Positions 33,841-42,955 of a stretch of 64,000 nucleotides of DNA are shown in pieces. The first letter of the stretch is position 1; the number at the start of each line of letters is the position of its first letter. This DNA is from Paralithodes platypus. Its lineage: Eukaryota > Arthropoda > Malacostraca > Decapoda > Lithodidae. The notes under the pieces were generated by a model. The model ran no database searches and was not told the origin of the DNA. It saw only the letters and a program-made list of their open reading frames with translations. Made by a program: the position numbers and the translations under genes. The DNA lies in NCBI GenBank assembly GCA_032716605.1, contig CM064519.1, forward strand, positions 15,084,399 to 15,148,398, written 5' to 3'.

Positions 33841-34523
33841 AATAATAAAACAAAGTAATAAGTGACAGACACAAATAAGTTCATATAAATAACTTTATTG
33901 AGTGAAAATAACATAATAACTATAATAAATGACAGAATAACCAATAAAACACTATCAAATCGCTTCCCGGCATAATTGCGGGTGGAGCGACGAGTGCAAC
34001 TGGGCGTCGTAGCCGGGGCCGCGGTTGAGTGTTCGGACGCGCCGAGGTAAATACGCGGCAAAAGTTACCTCCACTTCCATCACCATCACTCCGGAACCAG
34101 TTGAGCTAGAGAGCTCTACTCAACGCCATTCTACGCAGGAAGGTAAGGCGCTCATTTCTATATGTGTTTGATTAATGTAGGTAATATATTAAGCGAGATT
34201 AACCTTAGTTTACTTTTGTTGATATTCGACCAGATCGCCCGGATACGAGCTCCGTCATTAGGAGAGCCTGCCCGGGCCAGGAGGGTTAAGCACATCATTT
34301 CTACTTATACTAACTGTACTCAACATATTTTCTATACTATCACTATATACCATATTGACTTCTGGAATCTGTGCCAAATTTTCATTAGTGAAAACGGAAA
34401 GAAACTGACTATTTAATATACTGTATAACCGTAAATAGACCCATAGGGCTTGGATTACAGGGTCTTTTCCATATCAAAAAGGCCAATTTCGTACAGGATG
34501 ATTTCATTAGGCATACTGTATAC

Positions 34524-37500
34524 TGTAACCCCCCTGGGGGTTAGGGAATAGAAGATGCCCCATGTGCCTTCTGCGTGTCGTAAGAGGCGACTAAAGAGGT
34601 TGGGTCGGTGGGCTTGCGACCCCCACCCGGAAAAAATATCTAAGCAAAGAAAAACGAACGAATAGCCTCGGATGCGGACGGAACCTACGTTGACGAACCA
34701 CGACCGACTAAGGACATACCTTCGGACATTCTGAGAATGGCTACGTGGAATGTTAGTGGCATGAATGATGGCACAAAAGAGAGAGAGGTTCTGGAAGTGT
34801 TAGTGAATGCCAGGCTGGATGTATGTGGAATGAAAGAGACCAAATGGAAAGGTTCAGATGTGAGAGAGTGGGAGTGTGGAATGGGTGTGTGTGCTGGAGT
34901 GAGTGAAGGAACAGCGAGAGAAAGTACATGTTTGTTTGTAAGTAGCAAATGGAAGGAATGTGTAAGAGAGTATGGGTCTGTGGGTTCAAGGATTGTGTGG
35001 GTGAGAATGAAAGTAGGAATACAAACGTGGGTGATTGTATGCGTGTATGCCCCGACAGAGGATATACTTGAAAGAAAGAAAGAGGAGTTCTGGATGAATG
35101 TGGAGGCGTGCCTGGAGAAGTTTGACAAGAACGAAAGAATATTTCTGATTGGAGATATGAATGGTAAGGTGGGTGATAGGAAAGTTGAGGGAGTGGTGGG
35201 AGGGTGGGGGGGTACCATCAGAGGTGAATGGGAATGGTAGTGCACTTGTGGACGTATGTGTGGGGAGGAGGCTGTGGATAGCCAACACCTTCTTCCGACA
35301 CAGAATGATCCACAGGTACACGTGGAAACGGATGTTGACGATGAAGGATAAGACAGTGGTGGAACGAAAGTCATTGATTGATTATGTATGTGTGGATGAA
35401 CGAATGAAGAAATCTGTGATGGATGCTAGGGTGTATAGGGGTATTGGAGGGGGTCTGTCTGATCATTATGTAGTGGTAGCTAAGGTTAGGATACAAAAGA
35501 AGTGGGTGAGGAGAGCTGGAGGGAGGCGAGAGGAGGGTGGAATGGTGAGGAGGGTGGAGAGGTTGCAGGAGGAGGAAGTCAGGGAGGAGTACAGGAGAGC
35601 AGTGGAAAGACGACTAGGTGGGTTCGACCTGGAAGTTATGGAGGAAGTGGAGGAGATGAGCAAGGTGTTTAAGGATGAGATCTGTGCAGCATGTGAGGAG
35701 GTGTGTGGAGTGAGGAGAAGAGGGAGGGGAGTGAAAGGTACAGCATGGTGGACAGAAGAGGTAAGAATAGCCGTGGAAGAAAAGAAGAAAGCATATAGAG
35801 CATATTGGGTAGTAGGGGGAATGAAGATTTCGAGAGACAGACGTGGAGAGTAAGAGGGTGGTGAAGAGAGTAGTGAAGGAAAGTAAGAGAAGAGTAGATG
35901 AGGAATTTGGAAGGAATCTGAGTGTAAAATGGAGGGAGAGTAAGAAACTGTTCTGGAAAGAAGTCAAGAAAGTTAGGGAAGGTAGCAAGGGAAACAGTAA
36001 GGGTGTGGAAAGATAAGAATGGGAGAATGCTAGCCGAGAAGCAAGAGAGAGTCGAAAGATGGAGGGAGTACTTCAGTAAGTTGCTAAATGTAAGGAATGA
36101 AGAGCCAGCAAACATAGCTGGATATGGTATGGGAGGGAGAAGAGAAGTAGTGGAGGAGGAGGTGGGGATCAGGAGGTTAGAAGTGTGGGAAGCCATGAAA
36201 AGAGTGAAGTTGGGGAAAGAACCAGGAACAGATGGAGTGTGTGGGGAAATGTTGAGGTATGGTGGTGAGATAGTGATAGAATGGGTATGGAAAATGTGCA
36301 AACTAGCATGGGAGAAGGGGAGTGCACCCGAAGACTGGCATAATAGTCCCCCTATATTAGGGCAAAGGAGAAAGAGGAGTGTGTGGTAACCACCAAGGAA
36401 TATGTCTTCTAAGCGTAGTAGGGAAGGTATACAGTAGGGTAGTGATTGAGAGAGTGAGAGTGAGAACGGAGAAATGGATAGGCGACGTGCAGGGAGGTTT
36501 TAGGAAGGGAAGAGGATGTGTAGATCAGATTTTTACCCTGGATTGTGTTGTGGAGAAGTATCTGGAGAAGAAACAAAAGGTGTATGTTGCCTTTATGGAC
36601 TTGGAGAAGGCCTATGACAGAGTGGATAGAGAAGGTTTGTGGAAAGTACTTAGAATATACGGAGTAGAGGGCAAGTTGCTGAAAGGAGTGAAGAGCATGT
36701 ATGAGGGTGCAAAGGCGGCAGTACGTGTGGAGAGTGAGCAGAGCGAGTTCTTTTACCTGAATGTTGGTTTGAAACAGGGGTGTGTGATGTCCCCGTGGTT
36801 GTTTACTGTATATATGGATGGAGTCATGAAAGAAATACTATCAAGAGCAGTGGATGTTGGTGTATCGCTGAAAAGGGAGGGAATTGAGTGGAAGCTACCT
36901 ATACTTCTGTTTCCGGATGATACAGTTCTGATGAGTGATAATGAATGGGAGTTGCAGGGTCTGGTAAATGAGTTTGGAACAGTGTGCGAAAACGGAATTT
37001 GAAGGTATATGCGGGGAAGAGCAAGGTTCTGGTCTTCGAAAGGGGTGAAGTCACAGAGTGTGGGGTGAAGCTGAACGGTCAGGCTATGGAGATCGTCAAC
37101 TCTGTTAAGTATCTGGGCAGTGTGTTGAGTAAAGATGGGACTATGGATGAAGAAGTGCGGGAGAGGGTAAAACAGGGGAAGAGGGTTGTAGGAACGCTAA
37201 AAGCAGTAACAAGAAATAGGGTGGTCAGTATGGAAGTGAAGAAGTCCTTGCATGACAGTGTGGTAATCCCGACACTGACTTATGGAAGCGAAGCATGGAC
37301 GTTGGTTGAGAGACTCACACCAAGAGTGAGAGCAGTGGAAATTAATTACTTAAGGAGTGCGTGCGGAGTTACATGGAGGGATAGACAGACTAATGAGGAA
37401 GTAAGAAGGAGGTGTGGTGTGGAGGTAGATGTGCTGGAAAGTGTGAAAAGGAACAACTTGAGATGATTCGGCCATATGGAACGTATGGAAAGCGAGAGAA

Positions 37501-37723
37501 TGACTAAGAGGGTGTACGAGAGTGAGGTGGAGGGACAGAGCGGGAGAGATAGACCGAATGAGAGGTGGAAGGATGGAGTGAGGAAGTACATGAACGAAGG
37601 CAGTGCTGGTTGGGGGGAGGGGCGTCGACTGACTGGGTACAGAGGTGCATGGGGGCGGTTCGTTCGTGGCCACCCCTTCGGGGATCACGGCGTCAGGCAA
37701 TAGATAGATAGATAGATAGATAG
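34524..37723 (+). mobile_element. Full-length RTE-like LINE with 11-bp target duplication
   Basis: ATACTGTATAC flanks the element at 34513-34523 and 37724-37734. The 5' leader (34524-34736) contains a CCCCCCTGGGGGTTAGGG hairpin and the block CTGCGTGTCGTAAGAGGCGA. One long coding region follows, then a 3' UTR with GGCCACCCCTTCGGGGATCA and a (TAGA)n tail. Fragments of the same family lie at 14970, 20330, 25007, 39368, 40530 and 42244. Confidence 0.85.
34737..37703 (+). pseudogene. RTE-like endonuclease-reverse transcriptase, multiply frameshifted
   Basis: Starts MATWNVSGMNDG, an apurinic-type endonuclease opening, with KETKW, GDMNGKVGDR and later LSDHYVVVAKV (the SDH box). RT part: GTDGVCGEM, GGFRKGRGCVDQIF, AFMDLEKAYDR (motif A), LKQGCVMSPWLF and LLFPDDTVLM, where the usual FADD is FPDD. 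C-terminal part: KYLGSVLSKDG, TYGSEAWTL and a stop inside LRWFGHME near 37464; the frame then ends at 37703 with a HPFGDHGVRQ terminus that overlaps the 3' UTR motif. Frame changes near 35200, 35850-36000, 36380 and 36990 make it non-functional. Clade assignment is by motif likeness only. Confidence 0.8.
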
Positions 37724-37739
37724 ATACTGTATACAAGTA

Positions 37740-38041
37740 CTGTTATTTTACTGGGTATTAGTTTATGATGACCAACCAGTTATGGGCCCCATCGATGATT
37801 AATAGTGTGTTATCACTTTCATGAACTATACTTTGTTGGTGTATACTGTATGTAATTAGCCTACTGTCGCAAATTCACTACAAGTGAAATACGAGAAACT
37901 GTCTTCTCAACCTACTGCAACCTCTTCTTCAGCCTCTCAACCTACTGCATCAACCTCTTCAGCCTCTCATTAAGGTATGTTATCGTCTAGGGGACATATA
38001 CTAGGTGTTAGATCAAGGTGAGGTTAGGCTCTTTGGTTAGG
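37740..38041. other. Intergenic DNA
   Basis: A duplicated CCTCTTCAGCCTCTCA word near 37920-37975. No gene seen. Confidence 0.4.
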
Positions 38042-38485
38042 TTAACCCGTGGAGCCCCGGCTAGTTTTGTAATGTTTGTTCACCAGAACCCGGCCGGTTT
38101 TCAAAAAATGGTTTTATTCCAGAAACAATAGCGAATGGGTTAGGAATGAAGGAAAAACCACGAAAAACCGCTCAAAAAGCTTAAAAAATGGTCCTACAGA
38201 GCCCCGAAAACGTATTTTACAAGAGTAAAAAATTGAAGGCAATTACCCCAAAAAACAGGTTATTGCGCGCTCATGCGCACGCACGTGGACTTTGAGAGTT
38301 TTCAACCATCGGCACGGTTGCGTGGGATACGTACACAGTTCCCATACAAATCTGAGCCCTCTTGTGTGGCTACACCTGAGGTTACGGTCGGCGCAATTAG
38401 AGTGACGCGTCAGGCGCGTCTCTGGGGCTGTGCGTTACATACATCGCCGACGCGTCAGACGCGTCGCTGGGGCTGTACGGGTTAA
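38042..38485. mobile_element. TTAA MITE, family F copy (444 bp)
   Basis: Near-identical to 19013-19458, with TTAA at both ends and the twin ACGCGTC-containing motifs at the right end. The high similarity suggests recent activity of an unseen piggyBac-like source. Confidence 0.85.
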
Positions 38486-38880
38486 TGACAAAATTTGGCT
38501 CGGATTTAATTGATTTAGCTGGGGTGTGGGGGGCCTGGGGCAGCAGCCCCCTACCATAATACTAGGTTAGGTTAGGGTTAGGCTAATGTTAACCCCATAA
38601 TACTACAGTAGGTTAGGTTAGGTTAGGTTAATGACAAAACTTGGCTCGGATTTAATGCATTTAGTGGGGGTGTGGGGGCGGTAGCCCCCACCCTTAATAC
38701 TAGGTTAGGTTAGGCTAATGTTAAACCCATAATACTAGGTTAGGTTAGGTTAGCTTAGGTTAATGACAAAAGTTGGTTCGGATTTAATGCATTAAGCGGG
38801 GGTGTGGGGGCGGTAGCGCCCACCCATTATACTAGGTTAGGTGAGGTTAGGTTAGGCTAATGTTAACTCCATTCTTACTG
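38484..38880. repeat. Three tandem units of about 130 bp carrying TTAGG tracts
   Basis: Each unit reads TAATGACAAAA-TTGGCTCGGATTTAA, then GGGGGTGTGGGGGCGGTAGC with a CCCCCACCC-type partner, then TACTAGGTTAGGTTAGG. Starts are near 38484, 38630 and 38762. Single related units occur at 21845, 26300, 26400 and 27005. Confidence 0.75.
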
Positions 38881-39367
38881 GGGTTTTCCACGTTGAAAAA
38901 CAAGAAAACCCGAGCCAACTTTCAAAATGAGGTTACTGTGATTTTGGACTCTGAAAATTCGAAAAAACCCAGCCAAGTTTGGTCAACACTTTGGGGTTTT
39001 CTTCATCTGAAAAAGGGTGAAATCCGAGCCAACTTTTTTTTCCAATTTTGCACTTTTTAGACTGAAAATTGGCCAAATCCAAGCCAACTTGTTGGCTCGG
39101 ATTTCAACATTTTTGTTTTTTTTCAATTGTATTTATTACATTTTTTGAGTTATGCCCATAATACACCTATATTTACCCCACCCAAAACCCTGCATTCCCA
39201 AACTCTCCCCTAGATTGTTGAGGTATCGGAATTACAATTAATATTACAAATGCTAATAAATAGTGCTTTCCTCACTTTCTAACTAGAAAATACACACCTT
39301 CAAAGCATTAAAATACAAAAATAAAACTTAAAATAACAGTAGTAGTAGTTATGCAGAATTACCCAAC
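38881..39367. repeat. GAGCCAA-type palindromic repeat and flank
   Basis: Contains ACCCGAGCCAACTTTC and GTTGGCTCGGATTTC words shared with the arms of the 24746-27775 inverted repeat. No gene. Confidence 0.5.
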
Positions 39368-39690
39368 CCTCTTCCCCTGTTGTACCCTCTCCCGCACTTC
39401 TTCATCCATAGTCCCACCTTTACTCAACACACTGCCCAGATACTTAAAAGAGTTGACGATCTCCATAGCCTGACTGTTCAGCTTCACGGTCTTCACCTCA
39501 CCCCTTTCGAAGATACTGTTCCAAACTCATTTACCAGACCCTGCAACTCCCATTCATTATCACTCATCAGAACTGTATCATTCGCAAACAGCAGTATAGG
39601 TAGCTTCCACTCAATTCCCTCCCTTTTCAGCGATACACCAACATCCACTGCTCTTGATAGTACCGGTATTTCTTTCATGGCTCCATCCAT
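39368..39690 (-). repeat. RTE-like LINE fragment in duplicated segment
   Basis: Minus strand matches the LINE from the RT palm to the thumb. The motif C box reads LLFANDTVL, with the first Asp changed to Asn. It shares with 42244-42546 the same junction to a family G repeat, so both derive from one duplicated segment. Confidence 0.75.
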
Positions 39691-40136
39691 ATTTTTATAT
39701 CTAAAGGCAGTCAAAATAGACGGGAACATGATGGGAAAGGTCCGACGCCACTACGCGTAGTGTAAACAAGGCTGGCGGTACGCCCGCACTTAACATTCTT
39801 GCCCAAGGCTGTCCGGGGGGTTCAATTTTTACCCGCTTTTGTCACATTTGAGCTGATTTTGGTAAGATTAAGAGTAGTGGGCGTACTACAACCGACATAC
39901 AGCATAACTCATCTATACAATGTTAACCTAACCAAACAACCTAACCTAACCTAGTTTTCATGTAGTAATGAGAATACTAGGCCAAGGTTAAGTTATGTTA
40001 GGTTAAGTTTTTATAGATGATTTATGCTGTAGGCCTATAGTGGTAGTGGTATGCCCACTACTCCTATGGACCTAATCTTACCTTGATTTTTCTCTTATCA
40101 ATAGCCTAATCAACCCTTTGTTTCTTGCTACAGGAA

Positions 40137-40525
40137 CCTTCATCTGTCATGCCCAGCTTCCTTTGTAGTGACAACCACCTTCTCAACACCACTTTCCGGC
40201 TTCATAATAGGCCTAGGCCTACCTTCCTCTTTCATAACTTAATTTTCCTTCCACCTCAGAGCTATGGACGGCTTTTCGGGAGCTGCCTCCTCCTCCTTAA
40301 AGTAAACTGAACAAACTTTGTCAATAGCCTTTTGCTGCCTTTCCTTCACAAAGTTCACATCAGTCGTCTCCTCTGCAAGATCATGGCCGGAATATAGTCG
40401 CTTCAGCATTTTAAGAGCCGACATGCCAATTAAGCCTGATGCGGAAGGCTGGGCAGTAGGATTATCTTCTACTAGTATATCTACAACAATGCTTGTTGAC
40501 CCTACAACAATTTGATGATTTGGAA
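40137..40525 (-). pseudogene. Partial copy of the double-retropepsin gene, 3' half
   Basis: Minus strand repeats the last about 125 codons of the frame at 42956-43957, including LIGMSALK and APEKPSIALRWKEN, then a premature stop. Upstream the homology ends at about 40525, where it joins an RTE fragment. The catalytic D[ST]G motifs are not included, so it has no protease function. Confidence 0.8.
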
Positions 40526-40899
40526 TATAGCCATCTCAAGTTGTTCCTTTTCACACTTTCCAGCACATCTACCTCCACACCACACCTCCTTCTTACTTCC
40601 TCATTAGTCTGTCTATCCCTCCATGTAACTCCGCACGCTCTCCTTAAGTAATTAATTTCCACTGCTCTCACTCTTGGTTTGAGTCTCTCAACCAACGTCC
40701 ATGCTTCGCTTCCGTAAGTCAGTGTCGGGATTACCACACTGTCATGCAAGGACTTCTTCACTTCCATACTGACCACCCTATTTCTTGTTACTGCTTTTAG
40801 CATTCCTACAACCCTCTTCCCCTGTTGTACCCTCTCCCGCACTTCTTCATCCATAGTCCCACCTTTACTCAACACACTGCCCAGATACTTAAAAGAGTT

Positions 40900-42243
40900 A
40901 GTATAACTAAATAAGTTGGTCACCAATTATTTTGCAATATTTGAAAACAAATATGGATTTTATATGCTCTAAACATAATATGAAAATGTGTTTTAAGCCT
41001 CGGCAAAACCTAATAAAAATAATATGGTACTAAAATGGAATTTTGTCGTAACATGGTTGTCAATAGCTTCCTACTGTATAGACGGCAACGATTCGTACAC
41101 ACGCCATTTTCACCTGTCTCCCGAGGTCTGTCCACCAGCTTTTTAGTCCACTCCACCTGCCCATCTCTGTCGATAGGTTGGGTTGTTTGGTTAGGTTAAT
41201 ATACTAGGTCTCAGAAACAAGATTCGTAGTTGCGGTAGTATTTACGGTATCTGGACACTTCGAGCGAATTCATATTCGAGCGGAGGCGCATTTAGGTTAG
41301 GTTAGGTTAGGTTAGGTTAATTAGGTTAGATTGTGCATCCGCTCGATCAGGAATTCGCTCGAAGTGACTCGCATTCGTATTTACAGATACGGCCGAATAC
41401 CGGTAGGCTACTAAATGGGCGCCGGCCCAACCGCCATGTTGTATTCCACGTAGGCCTACTAGGTAGCCTACTACGGACACATTGTAGGCGTTAGGTGTGG
41501 ATTAGGCTTGTATCCAATGTACTAGGTCTATGTTACTGGATATTTATGATTTAAATATATAAATGCTACGTTTTCGATAAATCTGGTTATATGGCTTTGC
41601 AATTAGGGAAATCATGAGCCGATTTCCGACATTTAGTTAGTCTTTTTCGATTCTCAAAATACGATCCAAGTTTTGCCAAAAATTGGCTCGGGTTTTCCAA
41701 AATTATGCTTTTTGGGGTTTGCAATTTAGGGAAACATGAGCCAAAATTCTAAATTAGGTTACTGTAATTTGTTTACTCTTAAAATTAGCAAATTCCGAGC
41801 CAAGTTTTACCAAAACTTGGCTCGGGTTTTCCAAAATTCGGGTTTTATGGCTTTGCAATTTCGGGAAACCTGAGCCAAATTTCTAAATGAGGTTACTGTA
41901 ATTTTGTTCTCTACAAACTCTCAAAATCCGAGCCAGCTTTGGCCAAAACTTGGCTCGGATTTTCGAAATATTGGGTTTTAGGCCTTAGAAATACCTTAAA
42001 ACCCGAGCCAAGTTTTGCTAAAATACGTTTTAATCGCCGTTTTACGCATTTAACCCCTCATTTTCCCTGTACTTCATAGCCCTCCCCACTATCGGGCGGC
42101 GTGTCTTAAGATCGTTGTATAATGGGGAAAACGGTTTCGCCGAGGGTTGTAATTACTTCCAAACACTATATATTGATGAAAACTAACAGGGAAAAATAAA
42201 AAAATCCATGAGAAAATTGGTGACCATCTTATTTAGTTTTTCC
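40900..42243. mobile_element. Non-autonomous DNA element, 8-bp target duplication (hAT-like length)
   Basis: AAAGAGTT flanks it at 40892-40899 and 42244-42251. The ends are inverted: ACTAAATAAGTTGGTCACCA at the left against ACTAAATAAGATGGTCACCA from the right. An 8-bp duplication is usual for hAT elements, but the tips lack the common CAGxG start. The interior has a TTAGG-loop foldback (41259-41371), GAGCCAA repeats and no transposase. Confidence 0.65.
41585..41990. repeat. Tandem GAGCCAAG repeat, about three units of 125 bp
   Basis: Units contain CCGAGCCAAGTTTTACCAAA with AACTTGGCTCGGGTTTTCC, then GGCTTTGCAATTT and GAGGTTACTGTAATTT. Each unit includes a self-complementary GAGCCAAG / CTTGGCTC pair. 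Confidence 0.7.
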
Positions 42244-42546
42244 AAAGAGTTGACGATCTCCATAGCCTGACTGTTCAGCTTCACGGTCTTCACCTCACAC
42301 TCTGTGACTTCACCCCTTTCGAAGACCATAACCTTGCTCTTCCCGCATTTACCTTCAAATTCCGTTTTTCGCACACTGTTCCAAACTCATTTACCAGACC
42401 CTACAACTCCCATTCATTATCAGTCATCAGAACTGTATCATCCGCAAACAGCAGTATAGGTAGCTTCCACTCAATTCCCTCCCTTTTCAGCGATACACCA
42501 ACATCCACTGCTCTTGATAGTATTTCTTTCATGACTCCATCCATAT

Positions 42547-42955
42547 TTTTATATCTAAAGGCAGTCAAAATAGACGGGAACATGATGGGAAAGGTCCGAC
42601 GCCACTACGCGTAGTGTAAACAAGGCTGGCGGTACGCCCGCACTTAACGTCATTCTTGCCCAACGCTGTCCGGGGTCTTCAATTTTTACCCGCTTTTGTC
42701 ACATTTGAGCTGATTTTGGTAAGATTAAGTACTAGTGGGCGTACTACAACCGACATACAGCATAACTCATCTATACAATGTTAACCTAACCAAACAACCT
42801 AACCTAACCTAGTTTTCATGTAGTAATGAGAATACTAGGCCAAGGTTAAGTTATGTTAGGTTAAGTTTGTATAGATGATTTATGCTGTAGGCCTATAGTG
42901 GTAGTGGTATGCCCACTACTCCTAATCTTACCTTGATTTTTCTCTTATCAATAGC
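42547..42955. repeat. Duplicated spacer with family G repeat, paired with 39691-40136
   Basis: Nearly the same sequence as 39691-40136, including TACGCGTAGTGTAAACAAGG, AACCTAACCTAACCTAG and GTGGTAGTGGTATGCCCACT. It is part of the tandem duplication that also copied the retropepsin 3' half. Confidence 0.75.

Larger units (their letters stand above)
30620..34289 (+). mobile_element. piggyBac-like DNA transposon with TTAA target duplication
   Basis: The element proper is 30624-34285, flanked by TTAA at 30620-30623 and 34286-34289. Terminal inverted repeats are CCCTTCCAGCCCGGG at the left and CCCGGGCCAGGAGGG at the right. A subterminal direct repeat GGGTGTCATTTTAAAAT occurs at about 30636 and 30668. 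It carries a frameshifted transposase and inserted into the CR1-like LINE at the codon boundary of KEIDR. Confidence 0.9.
28940..34413 (-). mobile_element. CR1-like LINE, 5'-truncated, split by piggyBac at 30620-34289
   Basis: Minus-strand LINE whose coding part runs from about 34413 to 34290, is interrupted by a piggyBac element at a TTAA, and continues from 30619 to 29129, with a 3' UTR to about 28940. Joining across the insertion keeps the CR1 pattern, with FLSVFTNE upstream of the piggyBac and KEIDRLKP spanning the TTAA target. No target duplication of the LINE itself was found. Confidence 0.8.
29129..34413 (-). pseudogene. CR1-like reverse transcriptase pseudogene
   Basis: Encodes the RT and C-terminal region of a CR1-group ORF2: KSPGPDEVYARVLKE, NYRPISLTS, QHGFTQGRSCLTNLL, YLDFSKAFDRVPH (motif A with its Asp), GVPQGSVLG, FADDTKMG (motif C with both Asp), then LERVQRRMTKMI and RVRGDMIEVFKW. 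Breaks: piggyBac insertion after KEIDR; a stop just before KSPGPD at about 30597; and a frameshift near 29440 that puts the final 87 residues in another frame. The endonuclease domain is missing because of 5' truncation. It cannot be functional. Confidence 0.85.
40526..42546 (-). mobile_element. RTE-like LINE fragment split by a later insertion
   Basis: LINE pieces 42244-42546 and 40530-40899 are consecutive on the minus strand; the inserted element 40900-42243 separates them inside the NSFKYLG codons. The palm piece has an intact LLFADDTVL box. At its 3' end it joins the partial retropepsin copy at about 40525. Confidence 0.75.
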
